A DNA stretch of 64,000 nucleotides. Origin: Sporosarcina cyprini. GTDB lineage: Bacteria; Bacillota; Bacilli; Bacillales_A; Planococcaceae. Each line of letters begins with the position of its first letter. Within the stretch, counting starts at the first letter, position 1. The stretch is taken from contig NZ_JAKMHX010000021.1 in assembly GCF_022048975.1 (NCBI RefSeq), forward strand, positions 1 to 64,000, in the 5' to 3' direction. The notes below the pieces were generated by a model, which worked only from the letters and a program-made list of their open reading frames with translations, was not told where the DNA came from and searched no databases. Shown here piece after piece: positions 52,407 to 60,966 of this stretch. Position numbers and translations under genes: made by a program.

Positions 52407-53169
52407 AGCAATCATCCTTTACGTCAACGCCGCGTTCTAGCAGAAATTGTTTTATTTCCTTGATACCGATTTCGTCATAGTGGAATACCGATGCAGCGAG
52501 GGCCGATTCTGTGCGGCCGGTTGTCAAGACTTCTAAGAAATCCTCTTTTGTCCCTGCTCCACCACTCGCCACAACCGGAATGCTAACGGCTTCATCCAGC
52601 GCCTTGTATAATTCAATATCGTAGCCGGCTTTTACCCCATCCTCGTCAATACTGTTTACGACGAGCTCGCCTGCTCCCCAACGCTCGCCTGTCTTTGCCC
52701 ATTCGATGGCATCAATGTCGCTCTCTTCTTTTCCCGCTTTAGCAAATACTTTCCATTTGCCTTCGCCCGCCCGTTTCACATCCATCGATAGCATGATCCG
52801 TTCCGAGCCAAAGCGCTTCACTGCTTCCGGTATTAAATCCGGATTCGTTAATGCCGCGCTGTTAATGGAAACTTTATCGCCGCCCGCTGCCAGCACATTT
52901 TCGATATCCTTTAACGATTTTATGCCGCCACCTACAATGAAAGGAATCGGCACGACAGCCGCAATTTCCTGAATTAAATCCAAGAACATTTCCCGTCCGT
53001 CGACAGACGCGGAAATATCATAAAATACGAGTTCATCTGCTCCGTCCGCCACATATTTTTTTGCGCGTTCTAAAGGGTCTGCCACCTCTTGCACATCGAG
53101 AAACTTTCGTCCCTTCACGACTTTTCTATTATCAATGTCCATACAAGGTATGATTCGTTTCGGCTTCAT
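52396..53169 (-). CDS. hisF: Imidazole glycerol phosphate synthase, cyclase subunit HisF
   Basis: A 257-residue TIM barrel with both catalytic Asp residues, Asp11 (IIPCMDID) and Asp130 (LSMDVKR). The residues that gate the ammonia channel from HisH are kept: Arg5, Glu46, Lys99 and the Glu in GAGE (168). With ammonia from HisH it closes the imidazole ring. The sequence is noticeably different from the common Bacillus HisF ([22 protein letters not shown]). Its ATG overlaps the hisA stop by four bases. No hisH gene lies in the operon or the window. Confidence 0.95.
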   Translation of the reverse strand: MKPKRIIPCMDIDNRKVVKGRKFLDVQEVADPLERAKKYVADGADELVFYDISASVDGREMFLDLIQEIAAVVPIPFIVGGGIKSLKDIENVLAAGGDKVSINSAALTNPDLIPEAVKRFGSERIMLSMDVKRAGEGKWKVFAKAGKEESDIDAIEWAKTGERWGAGELVVNSIDEDGVKAGYDIELYKALDEAVSIPVVASGGAGTKEDFLEVLTTGRTESALAASVFHYDEIGIKEIKQFLLERGVDVKDDCYAE

Positions 53170-53882
53170 CTGATAATCGCCTCCTGTAATGAGTTCATGG
53201 ATACCTTGCCTTCGTATAACGCTTTTCCAACGATTGCCCCGTATAACCCCATGTCTGCTAATTTTCGAACATCTTCTTCTGTTGAGACACCGCCTGATGC
53301 GATGATATCCAAAGCGGCCATTTGATTGACTTGTTCCAGTTCCTCAAAATTCGGCCCTTGCAGCATGCCATCTTTTAAAATATCTGTGTAAACAACAGTG
53401 GACACACCAGCCTGCTGAAGCTCCTCAAGTAAATCCACAGCCTTCACTCCGCTCGTTTCCGTCCAACCATCCGTTGCAACGAATCCATTGCGGGCGTCAA
53501 TTGAAACGGCAATCCTACCTTTATACAAAGCGGCTGCCTCCCGCAAAAATGTCCGGTTCTCTATGGCGGCGGTTCCGATAATGACTCGGTTAACGCCACC
53601 ATTCAAATAGGATTCCACTACTTCGAGCGATCTGATGCCGCCTCCTACCTGTACAGGGACACGCACAGCAGCTGCAATATCTTGAATCACTTGCCGGTTG
53701 ATGGTTTCCCCTGACCTGGCCCCATCCAAATCAACAATATGAATAAATTCAGCGCCTTGCTTTTCAAATGCCTTCGCCATCTCAACAGGCGAATGATGAT
53801 AAATCACTTCGTCCTCATAATTTCCTTGTAGTAAACGAACACAGTTGCCCCCGCGGATATCAATTGCCGGAAATAAAATCAT
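53166..53882 (-). CDS. hisA: Phosphoribosylformimino-AICAR-phosphate isomerase HisA
   Basis: A 238-residue TIM barrel with the phosphate loops QVGGGIRS and SGGVSTEED and the catalytic Asp pair in FPAIDIRGG (Asp7) and YTDILKDGML. It performs the Amadori isomerisation of step 4. The start is taken at the ATG at 53882, with GAGGGGG six bases upstream. An ATG at 53897 overlaps the hisB stop (ATGA) and is also possible. Either way there is no room for hisH between hisB and hisA. Confidence 0.95.
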   Translation of the reverse strand: MILFPAIDIRGGNCVRLLQGNYEDEVIYHHSPVEMAKAFEKQGAEFIHIVDLDGARSGETINRQVIQDIAAAVRVPVQVGGGIRSLEVVESYLNGGVNRVIIGTAAIENRTFLREAAALYKGRIAVSIDARNGFVATDGWTETSGVKAVDLLEELQQAGVSTVVYTDILKDGMLQGPNFEELEQVNQMAALDIIASGGVSTEEDVRKLADMGLYGAIVGKALYEGKVSMNSLQEAIIR

Positions 53883-53893
53883 GGAAATCCCCC

Positions 53894-54478
53894 TCATAAT
53901 GCGCCTTTTGTAGAAGGCACCCCACTAATATCTGGATTAACAGCACTTGCCATGCGAAGCGCCCTGCCAAAGCTTTTGAAAATAGACTCGATTATATGGT
54001 GACTGTTTTTTCCGTAATCCAACTGGATATGCAACGTAATACCGGCATGCCGGGTAAATGCGAGGAAAAACTCCTCCACCAGTTCGGTATCAAAATTGCC
54101 TACCTTGTCTTTCAATCCTTCCACGCGATACACGAGGAAGGAACGCCCGCTAATATCGATTGAGACAGTCGACAAGGCTTCGTCCATCGGCGTCGACACA
54201 GTGGCATACCGTTCAATGCCTTCCTTTGTTCCAATACACTTTGCAAACGCCTGCCCAAGCACTATGCCGACATCCTCAGCCGAATGGTGCTGGTCGACTT
54301 CCAAATCGCCATTACATTCCACCTTTAGATCAAAACGGCCATGCTTTGTGAATAATGTGAGCATATGATCGAGGAAACCGACACCCGTTCGAATTTCAGT
54401 TTGCCCGGTGCCATCCAAGTTGAATTCCAGCTCTACAGCTGTCTCTGTCGTTCGTCTAGTCAATCGTTCCAATCGCAT
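53894..54478 (-). CDS. hisB: Imidazoleglycerol-phosphate dehydratase HisB
   Basis: A 194-residue monofunctional dehydratase (no N-terminal histidinol phosphatase domain). Manganese-binding motifs are FLDHML (about residue 36), DQHHSAEDVGI (about residue 62), DEAL and RHAGITLH. It removes water from IGP to form imidazole-acetol phosphate. Its ATG has GGGAGG nine bases upstream, inside the end of hisD; the two genes overlap by 23 bases. Confidence 0.96.
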   Translation of the reverse strand: MRLERLTRRTTETAVELEFNLDGTGQTEIRTGVGFLDHMLTLFTKHGRFDLKVECNGDLEVDQHHSAEDVGIVLGQAFAKCIGTKEGIERYATVSTPMDEALSTVSIDISGRSFLVYRVEGLKDKVGNFDTELVEEFFLAFTRHAGITLHIQLDYGKNSHHIIESIFKSFGRALRMASAVNPDISGVPSTKGAL

Positions 54479-55754
54479 TTGTTGATCCCTCCCGTACTCG
54501 TATCGATTTGGCGTGGCCAGTCAATCCCTCGACTTCTGCCAATCGGATGATATCCTCCGCCACAGCGTCCAACGCTTTCTCTGTATATTGGATGAGACTT
54601 GATTTCTTCATAAAATCATACACACCAAGCGGCGATGAAAAGGCTGCGGTGCCGTTCGTCGGCAATGTATGATTCGGGCCCGCCATATAATCGCCAAGCG
54701 CTTCTGGCGAATATGGACCGATGAAAACCGCTCCAGCATTCCGGATATTGGGAAGTTGCTCCATCGGGTGTTCCACCAACAGCTGTAAATGTTCCGGCGC
54801 TATATGGTTGACGATCTCCCAGGCGGCCGTCAGCGTATCCACGACAATAATCCGCCCCTGCCCCTCGATAGACTTTTGGGCGATTTCGCCTCTCTCCATC
54901 TGGCCAAGCAGTTCCGTCACTTGCACGGATAACTGTTCGGCAAAAGAACGGCTAGTCGTCACACAAACAACTGCTGCCTGTTCATCATGCTCCGCCTGGG
55001 CGAGCAGATCGGAAGCTGCAAAAACCGGATTGGCAGCTTCATCCGCCACGATGCATAATTCGCTCGGCCCGGCTATCATGTCGATCGCGACATCACCGAA
55101 CACCCATTTCTTAGCACGGGCGACATAGCTGTTACCAGGTCCAGTAATTTTGGATACCTTCTGTACTGTTTCTGTCCCATAAGCGAATGCGGCGATTGCT
55201 TGGGCTCCTCCCACTTTATAAACTTTATCGACTCCGGCAATCTCGGCTGCTGCCAGAACTGCCGGTTCTACTTTGCCATCCTGCCGCGGAGGCGTCGCCA
55301 TCGCCAGATGCTGGACCCCCGCCAGCTTTGCAGGAATTGTATTCATTAAAACTGTGGATGGATACGCGGCTTTTCCACCCGGTATATAGATTCCGACCCG
55401 TTCAATCGGTGTCACCATCTGGCCAAGCAGCACACCGTCCTGCTGCTGGATGAACCAAGAACGTTCTTTTTGCTCGGCGTGAAATGCCTCGATTCGCTGT
55501 TTTGCCTTTTCTAAACTGGTGTACACTTCTTGAGGGATAAGAGTCCTCGCCTCCTCGAATTCCTCCGGAGTCACGACCAACTCTTGAATCTCAGCCCCAT
55601 CGAACTTTTTTGTCATCTCACGGAGTGCATCATCCCCTCTGCGCCTGACATCTTGGATGATTCCGAGGACCGTCTCGTCAATAGAGCTGTTCAAGTTCAA
55701 TGTCTGCCGCTGTTCGCGTTCCTTCCAAAACCGTTGTTCCTCTATAATCCTCAT
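54456..55754 (-). CDS. hisD: Histidinol dehydrogenase HisD
   Basis: A 432-residue zinc enzyme that oxidises histidinol to histidine in two NAD+ steps. Visible motifs are GIYIPGGKAAYPSTVLMN (about residue 120), AQAEHDEQAAVV (zinc ligands Gln and His, about residue 256), the catalytic Glu-His in IAPEHLQLL (about residue 322), and the C-terminal zinc His in LTGHAKSIRVR. Its ATG overlaps the hisG stop by four bases. Confidence 0.97.
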   Translation of the reverse strand: MRIIEEQRFWKEREQRQTLNLNSSIDETVLGIIQDVRRRGDDALREMTKKFDGAEIQELVVTPEEFEEARTLIPQEVYTSLEKAKQRIEAFHAEQKERSWFIQQQDGVLLGQMVTPIERVGIYIPGGKAAYPSTVLMNTIPAKLAGVQHLAMATPPRQDGKVEPAVLAAAEIAGVDKVYKVGGAQAIAAFAYGTETVQKVSKITGPGNSYVARAKKWVFGDVAIDMIAGPSELCIVADEAANPVFAASDLLAQAEHDEQAAVVCVTTSRSFAEQLSVQVTELLGQMERGEIAQKSIEGQGRIIVVDTLTAAWEIVNHIAPEHLQLLVEHPMEQLPNIRNAGAVFIGPYSPEALGDYMAGPNHTLPTNGTAAFSSPLGVYDFMKKSSLIQYTEKALDAVAEDIIRLAEVEGLTGHAKSIRVREGSTNAIGTID

Positions 55755-56386
55755 GATTGTAATCTCACCTCGGCATTCATAGAATCGATAAATTGCCGTA
55801 TGCTAGCCGTTTTAATGGCATAACTCGCTTTATTCACAATCAGCCGGGCACTAATGTCGGAGATTTCCTCCAAGATGACCAGTCCATTCTCCTTGAGCGT
55901 CGTGCCAGTTTCCACAATATCGACAATGACATCTGCCAAGCCGATCAACGGGGCCAATTCAATTGATCCATTCAGTTTAATGATGTCTGTACGAAAACCC
56001 TTTTGATCAAAATAGGTTTTTGCCACATTCGGATACTTTGTAGCTACTGTCAAAGTGGAATTATTTCGCAATACCGTCTGCGGAAATCCTGCCACAACAA
56101 TTTTGCATTTTCCGATATCTAGATCAGCCAATTCATAGACATTCGGAGCGTCCTCCATAATAATGTCCTTGCCGACGATTCCAATATCGGCAGCACCTTT
56201 CTCCACATATGTCGGCACATCCACCGCTTTGACTTGCAGCAGCTTAATCGTCTCTGTATCATCGGTAAACACAAGTTTTCTGCTATCTTCTGGCTGGATG
56301 GAGAACCGGATGCCCATCTGCTCTAAAATCCTCAATGCTCGCTTGGTCGTTCTTCCTTTCGCCATGGCGATTGTTACTGTTTCCAA
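55751..56386 (-). CDS. hisG: ATP phosphoribosyltransferase, short form HisG
   Basis: A 211-residue short-form catalytic subunit: TIAMAKGRTTKRALRIL at the N-terminus, GAADIGIVGKDIIMED (about residue 70) and the PRPP-binding loop DVIVDIVETGTTLKENGL (about residue 155). It lacks the C-terminal His-sensing domain and so needs HisZ. The start is a TTG at 56386, with GGGAGG in the tail of hisZ nine bases upstream. The frame is open further 5', but that part overlaps hisZ and lacks similarity. Confidence 0.95.
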   Translation of the reverse strand: METVTIAMAKGRTTKRALRILEQMGIRFSIQPEDSRKLVFTDDTETIKLLQVKAVDVPTYVEKGAADIGIVGKDIIMEDAPNVYELADLDIGKCKIVVAGFPQTVLRNNSTLTVATKYPNVAKTYFDQKGFRTDIIKLNGSIELAPLIGLADVIVDIVETGTTLKENGLVILEEISDISARLIVNKASYAIKTASIRQFIDSMNAEVRLQS

Positions 56387-56390
56387 ACGA

Positions 56391-57593
56391 TCACGCCTCC
56401 CTTTCAAAGAACATTCCGACTTCTGCAACTGTAAGATATCGATGACTCTCTTCATTTGTAAGAATCACATTTCCCTCTTGTTGCAATAGTACTGTGTAAG
56501 CGTAAGAGTCATTCTTTTCTTGATTTTGCAGCGGGCTGGTCACAACCCGGTAATGCTGCTCCCTGAATTGTTCAGCTAGGACGATCGCCTCTTCTAACTC
56601 GGCATCGCTGTAAAATATACAAATACTTCGACTGTCCGGGACGGCAGTCATCGTGCTTGCTATTGACTCGACAATTGGCTCGATTTCAATCGCGAAACCG
56701 ATTGCGGGAAGATCAGCTGCAAATGCTTCACTAAGCTTGTCATACCGGCCGCCCATCACGACCGGCCTTCCAAGTCCTTCTACATAACCTTGAAAAATGA
56801 GGCCCGAATAATAATCCATGTTGTTCAGCAAGCTGAAATCCAGGATGATTTCCTCCTTGCAGTCGTAAATCTCCAACAGACGGCAAACTTCTAGGATATA
56901 CTCTACAATGCCGTCCATGAAGGAGTTTACTCCTAAGCTAGCCATCTCAGCAGCTACCAGATCCGGTCTTCCGTATACTTGCGTGATCGTTTCTACAGCC
57001 GCCGCCAACTGTCTATCAATCTTTGCTTCACGGAGCAGCCCTTGCAGCTCTGCTAAATTCTTTGAAAGGATCAGTTGCCGTAGCTGCATGTTTTGCCGCT
57101 TATCCATGTTCATCTGCTGAATCATGCTATCGAGCAAGGCGGGATACCCTATTTCAATTTTGATTTCCTCGAATTGAAGATCTTTCAGCGTCCGGACTGC
57201 TAAGGCAATCGTCTCTGCATCTGCCTCAGGTGAACGGCAACCAAAGAATTCGATGCCTGCTTGCGTATGCTCGATCGGGCTCAAATCGGTACCTGTCTGG
57301 CGAAACACTTCTTGTATGTAATAATAACGCCGCTCGCTTGTCAGCCGTCCGTACACATGAGACAATTCCTTAGTAATCGGTATCGTCACGTCCGGGCGCA
57401 AGACTAGCACATCACCAGTTGGATCGATCACTTTGATCATTTCACGCCGCGGAATAGAGCTGTCAATTCCCGAATACAAATCATATGCTTCAAACGCAGG
57501 CGTTCGAACTTTAGAATACCCGTAGGTTTCAAACCTCCGGGATACCTTTCCCACCACCTGTTCGTATACTTTCGAGCGCTCAAGAGAATTCAT
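56391..57593 (-). CDS. hisZ: ATP phosphoribosyltransferase regulatory subunit HisZ
   Basis: A 400-residue protein homologous to the catalytic domain of histidyl-tRNA synthetase, without the anticodon domain. It has LRPDVTIPI (motif 2 region, about residue 73), the EHTQAGIEFFG segment (about residue 112) and GGRYDKL (about residue 277). It forms a hetero-octamer with short HisG and confers histidine feedback inhibition. It is the first gene of the his operon. The promoter region is shared with divergent hisJ and contains a 20-bp inverted repeat. Confidence 0.95.
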   Translation of the reverse strand: MNSLERSKVYEQVVGKVSRRFETYGYSKVRTPAFEAYDLYSGIDSSIPRREMIKVIDPTGDVLVLRPDVTIPITKELSHVYGRLTSERRYYYIQEVFRQTGTDLSPIEHTQAGIEFFGCRSPEADAETIALAVRTLKDLQFEEIKIEIGYPALLDSMIQQMNMDKRQNMQLRQLILSKNLAELQGLLREAKIDRQLAAAVETITQVYGRPDLVAAEMASLGVNSFMDGIVEYILEVCRLLEIYDCKEEIILDFSLLNNMDYYSGLIFQGYVEGLGRPVVMGGRYDKLSEAFAADLPAIGFAIEIEPIVESIASTMTAVPDSRSICIFYSDAELEEAIVLAEQFREQHYRVVTSPLQNQEKNDSYAYTVLLQQEGNVILTNEESHRYLTVAEVGMFFEREA

Positions 57594-57624
57594 ACAACTT
57601 CACAACCTTTTCTTCCTTTATCAC

Positions 57625-57653
57625 TTTACTACGTTAAAGTTATAACGTACTAT
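57625..57653 (+). promoter_or_regulatory. hisJ promoter with an operator in the spacer
   Basis: TTTACT (57625-57630), a 17-bp spacer and TACTAT (57648-57653) form a SigA-type promoter for hisJ. The spacer is filled by the perfect inverted repeat TACGTTA-aagtta-TAACGTA (57630-57649). Located between hisZ and hisJ, it could regulate both directions. A HisR/YerC-type (TrpR-family) histidine repressor is a candidate ligand, by inference. Confidence 0.55.
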
Positions 57654-57700
57654 AAAACTATATGAATCATTTGTCAACTGATAGGAGGAAATTTTTAAAA

Positions 57701-58495
57701 ATGTTTGATTACCATATGCACAGTTCATTTTCAGGAGATTGCAATATTGATATGGAGGACATGATAAAGGGAGCGATTCGGCAAGGCTTGACTGAAATCT
57801 GTTTCACCGATCATGTCGACTATGATTATCCCGACGACTCCATCGTCTTTGATTTTGATAAGAAGTTGTATGCCGACCGAATTAAACAGCTGCAAGAAAA
57901 ATATGAAGGTCAAATTCGTATAAAAAAAGGGGTGGAGATCGGTGTCCAGCCTCACATTTTGGAACAATGCGGGGAGATGGTGAAGGAAGAAGGTTTCGAT
58001 TTCGTCATTTGTTCACTACATACTGTATCAAGAAAAGGATTGCACTACGGGGAATTATTCGAAGGCCGTTCCGTGGATGAAGCGTCTGCCATTTATTACG
58101 AAGAGCTGCTGCATTGCGTGAAGCATTTCGATTCATATTCCCTTTTAGGACATATCGATCTCATCAAGCGATATGCGAAAGAGAAGGCAACCTCAGATTT
58201 CCACGATATACTAAGGCAAATTTTCGAAGTCATAATTCCTGCTGGGAAAGGGATTGAACTGAATACATCCGGCGTCCGTTACGGACTGGACTGTGGATTG
58301 CCTAGCGAAGATGTTTTGAAATTGTACAAACAATGCGGAGGCGAAATCATTACATTAGGTTCGGATGCCCATAAACCGGAGGATATTGCATTTCAATTCA
58401 AAGAGTCCGCTGACTTGCTGCGCTCGATTGGATTCCGTTATCTGACAACGTTTGAACAGATGAAACCGCAGTTCCATCCGATTGATCAATTGTAA
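57701..58495 (+). CDS. hisJ: Histidinol-phosphatase, PHP family (HisJ/HisK)
   Basis: A 264-residue PHP-domain phosphatase. Metal-binding motifs are YHMHSSFSGD (residue 4), FTDHVDYDYP (about residue 34), the Glu in KKGVEIGV, CSLHTVSRKGLHYGE (about residue 103), LGHIDLIKRY and GSDAHKPED (about residue 222). It dephosphorylates histidinol phosphate, the step not covered by the monofunctional HisB. The ATG at 57701 follows GGAGG by twelve bases. It is divergent from hisZ, where B. subtilis has hisJ elsewhere. Confidence 0.93.
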   Translation: MFDYHMHSSFSGDCNIDMEDMIKGAIRQGLTEICFTDHVDYDYPDDSIVFDFDKKLYADRIKQLQEKYEGQIRIKKGVEIGVQPHILEQCGEMVKEEGFDFVICSLHTVSRKGLHYGELFEGRSVDEASAIYYEELLHCVKHFDSYSLLGHIDLIKRYAKEKATSDFHDILRQIFEVIIPAGKGIELNTSGVRYGLDCGLPSEDVLKLYKQCGGEIITLGSDAHKPEDIAFQFKESADLLRSIGFRYLTTFEQMKPQFHPIDQL

Positions 58496-58517
58496 GCAAG
58501 ACGGCCGCCAACAGGAA

Positions 58518-58556
58518 GCGGGAGAGGCATTGTGCTTGCCTCTCCCGCTAAACTAT
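58518..58556. terminator. Terminator between hisJ and the SanA/YdcF-like gene
   Basis: GCGGGAGAGGC (58518-58528) pairs perfectly with GCCTCTCCCGC (58538-58548). The following T-run is weak on the plus strand. It probably serves both convergent genes. Confidence 0.65.
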
Positions 58557-58557
58557 T

Positions 58558-59148
58558 TCATTTACCCATAATCATCGTTTTGATTAGTGCAAGACGTTCT
58601 CTAATGTTTTGCTTCGCTTGAACAGAAACTGGTGTTTTTGCGATGACTACATCGGTTTGGAGACCGAGGTCCCGGGCAAGCTTTTTCGCTCTGGCCAAGT
58701 GGAAGTCGCTTGAAATGATCGTCAATTCATCTACCGTCTCAGGGAGAAGCCGTTTCGTAAACAGCAGATTCTCGTATGTCGAAGTGGATTGATCTTCAAT
58801 GATCAGACGCTGTTCATCTACCCCATGTTGTGTAAGATGTCGGCGCATCGCTTCTGCCTCACTAATCCCTTCATCAGGACCTTGTCCTCCCGATAGGATC
58901 AGGATCACATCTGGATGGGCTTCCGCATATTCTAATGCTTTCTCCAGGCGGTATTTCAATGATAAGGAAGGTGTTTCGCCGTTCACCTTCGCGCCAAGTA
59001 TGACAGCATATTGCTTTGAACCGTCAGCGACAGGCTTCATACCGTCCTCGATCCATTTGCCTGTTAGTACCCAAATTGCAATCCCACATAATAGAATAAG
59101 CCCCACGGCAACCGCCAACTTTTTTCGTTTGTTCAACTCTTCATTCAC
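58558..59148 (-). CDS. YdcF/SanA-family (DUF218) membrane-anchored protein
   Basis: A 196-residue protein with one N-terminal membrane helix (about residues 9-29) and a DUF218 domain: YAVILGAKVNGETPSLSLKYRLEKALEYA, ILSGGQGPDEGISEAEAM, and DQSTSTYENLLFTKRLL with the SSDFHLARA strand. SanA/ElyC-like proteins of this family affect cell-envelope integrity; the reaction is unknown. The GTG at 59148 follows AAGGG; a TTG at 59190 overlapping the ATPase stop is the alternative. It is the last gene of the ABC operon. Confidence 0.85.
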   Translation of the reverse strand: MNEELNKRKKLAVAVGLILLCGIAIWVLTGKWIEDGMKPVADGSKQYAVILGAKVNGETPSLSLKYRLEKALEYAEAHPDVILILSGGQGPDEGISEAEAMRRHLTQHGVDEQRLIIEDQSTSTYENLLFTKRLLPETVDELTIISSDFHLARAKKLARDLGLQTDVVIAKTPVSVQAKQNIRERLALIKTMIMGK

Positions 59149-59186
59149 TCCGTTTCCCTTACGATATGTTCGGATGAATTTGAAGG

Positions 59187-59861
59187 TCAATACAGCCGTT
59201 CCACCTGGATGCCCCTCGCTTGCAATAAGTCAAAATAAAACGGATCTTCCCCAATGGATACTACCCGATCACACAGCGTCAAGATTTCATCCATGTCATG
59301 TGAGGTATACAAAATCGTTTTCCCGTTCTCTTTCGCCAGCTGTTTCAAATAGGAACCGATTTCCGTCTTTGACTTCAAATCGATTCCGACCGTCGGCTCA
59401 TCTAACAACAGCAATACCGGATCATGGAGAAGACTAATCGCCAAGTTCAACTTGCGCTTCATTCCCCCCGAGAGAGCATGGACCGGCTCCTTCCATTGGG
59501 TCAATTGAAGGTCGAGGCAAAGCTGCCGGCATTCTTCTGGCGAGCGCCTCTTCCAGGAGAGTCGTTCAAAGAATCGCATATTCTCTTCTACCGTATACTC
59601 ATCCCAAACTGAAATCTCTTGCGGGACATAGCCGATCCTTTTTCGTATATTCTTCATGTCATCCTCATATCGGTTGCCATATAAACGAAGTTCTCCGGAA
59701 GAAGGTTCCATTGCTGTGGCAATTATTTGAAGAAGAGTGGATTTGCCCGCCCCGTTTTCTCCTACAAGGCCGACGATTTCCCCTTCCTTTAGTTGAAACG
59801 ATACATCTTGCAAGACTTGCTTTCGTTTGTAGCTTTTTTGAACGTTATTTAATTCAAGCAA
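59187..59861 (-). CDS. ABC transporter ATP-binding protein (ABC-2 exporter type)
   Basis: A 224-residue ATPase with Walker A GENGAGKST (about residue 36), Q-loop GYVPQEIS, signature LSGGMKRKLNL, Walker B VLLLLDEPTVGID and H-loop TSHDMDE. It resembles the ATPases of the CcmA/NatA/BcrA exporter group. The start is a TTG at 59861, seven bases after GGAGGG, overlapping the permease gene by eight bases. It powers the two permeases encoded upstream. Confidence 0.9.
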   Translation of the reverse strand: MLELNNVQKSYKRKQVLQDVSFQLKEGEIVGLVGENGAGKSTLLQIIATAMEPSSGELRLYGNRYEDDMKNIRKRIGYVPQEISVWDEYTVEENMRFFERLSWKRRSPEECRQLCLDLQLTQWKEPVHALSGGMKRKLNLAISLLHDPVLLLLDEPTVGIDLKSKTEIGSYLKQLAKENGKTILYTSHDMDEILTLCDRVVSIGEDPFYFDLLQARGIQVERLY

Positions 59862-60966
59862 TCCGCTTCCCTCCTCTCCATATCCAGCCACCGAGTACTA
59901 TCGCTAATGGAAACAACCATACGAACGGCATTGAATTGGTCATAAGTGAACCTACCGGGCTGATCATCTCGACCCATGGCCATTTGCCGGCAAGCCGTTC
60001 CATCGGGATAAAGCCCCCTCCTGCAATCGTCAGCATGATACTGACCGCCATTCCCGTTACATAGTACATGATTTGCTTTTCAAACAGAATGGCCAGCAAA
60101 AAGGCAAAGAGGTTTAATGTCGTTCTGAATACCAGCAAGGAAAAGACAAACCGCACGGTCACATCCGTCTCAAGCAATTGTGCAAAGACAAGCAGCGCGA
60201 GGACATCTGCGACAAGTGTCAGCAAGGTGTAGACCGCGAGCAACCGGACTGAATAAGCTTGGAAGCTAGTCGCGGAATATAACCATCTCACTTTGATGGA
60301 CGGTCTGTTTTCTTTGATCATCCAATCAAACAGGAAAAAGGCACTGATGATGGCAAACAGGGCCCATATGCCCCAGACATTTAGGAACGGGACTGCTTGC
60401 TGTTTTGCCACGCTCCCCTTTTTAAAGGTGAAGCTCGTATGCAATAAACTCTCCGTTCGTTGTCTTTCGATGCTCGCATCAATAATTTTGTTATAATCCC
60501 ATGCATGCTCCATTTCGAATTCATGAAAGATTTGCTGGATCACATAGGCTGCCTTCGCTCTAGATATATCTTGCTGCGCCAGCGACAAAACCATCTCGGA
60601 CACACTTGGATAAGCAAAGGACCGATTTGAGGAGTAGGCCTCAATCAGTCGGTTCCTTTGGTTCGAATGGATGCGTTCGCCGTATCCTTCCTTAATGACA
60701 AATACACTGTCCAACTCATGCTGTTTCAATCGAAAGAGTGCTTCATCCAAATCCATATTCTGTACGGATAACAATTCCATCTTTTCAATGCTTGCCGCCA
60801 ATTCTGTTGCTAAAACGGAATCATCCTCAACGATTAAGGCAATGGGAACCTTTGCATTCTGCTGGAACTCCCCGAGTCCTTTGACAATTACAACGGTTAA
60901 AATGATCGGCAGAAGCAACCAAATCACGACGCTTTTCCATTCTTTACGTAAACGAAGTAAAGTCAT
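59854..60966 (-). CDS. ABC-2 type exporter permease 1
   Basis: A 370-residue permease of the ABC2_membrane_3 (NatB/YhaP-like) type: one N-terminal helix (about residues 14-32), an extracellular domain of about 170 residues (starting VPIALIVEDDSVLATELAASIEK), then five or six helices. Its ATG overlaps the stop of permease 2 (ATGA). It probably forms a heterodimer with permease 2. The substrate is unknown. Confidence 0.85.
   Translation of the reverse strand: MTLLRLRKEWKSVVIWLLLPIILTVVIVKGLGEFQQNAKVPIALIVEDDSVLATELAASIEKMELLSVQNMDLDEALFRLKQHELDSVFVIKEGYGERIHSNQRNRLIEAYSSNRSFAYPSVSEMVLSLAQQDISRAKAAYVIQQIFHEFEMEHAWDYNKIIDASIERQRTESLLHTSFTFKKGSVAKQQAVPFLNVWGIWALFAIISAFFLFDWMIKENRPSIKVRWLYSATSFQAYSVRLLAVYTLLTLVADVLALLVFAQLLETDVTVRFVFSLLVFRTTLNLFAFLLAILFEKQIMYYVTGMAVSIMLTIAGGGFIPMERLAGKWPWVEMISPVGSLMTNSMPFVWLFPLAIVLGGWIWRGGKRIA

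Noticed and set aside
57594..57700. His-specific T-box leader before hisZ
   Set aside because: The gap to hisJ is only 107 bp, too short for a T-box, and no T-box sequence is seen.
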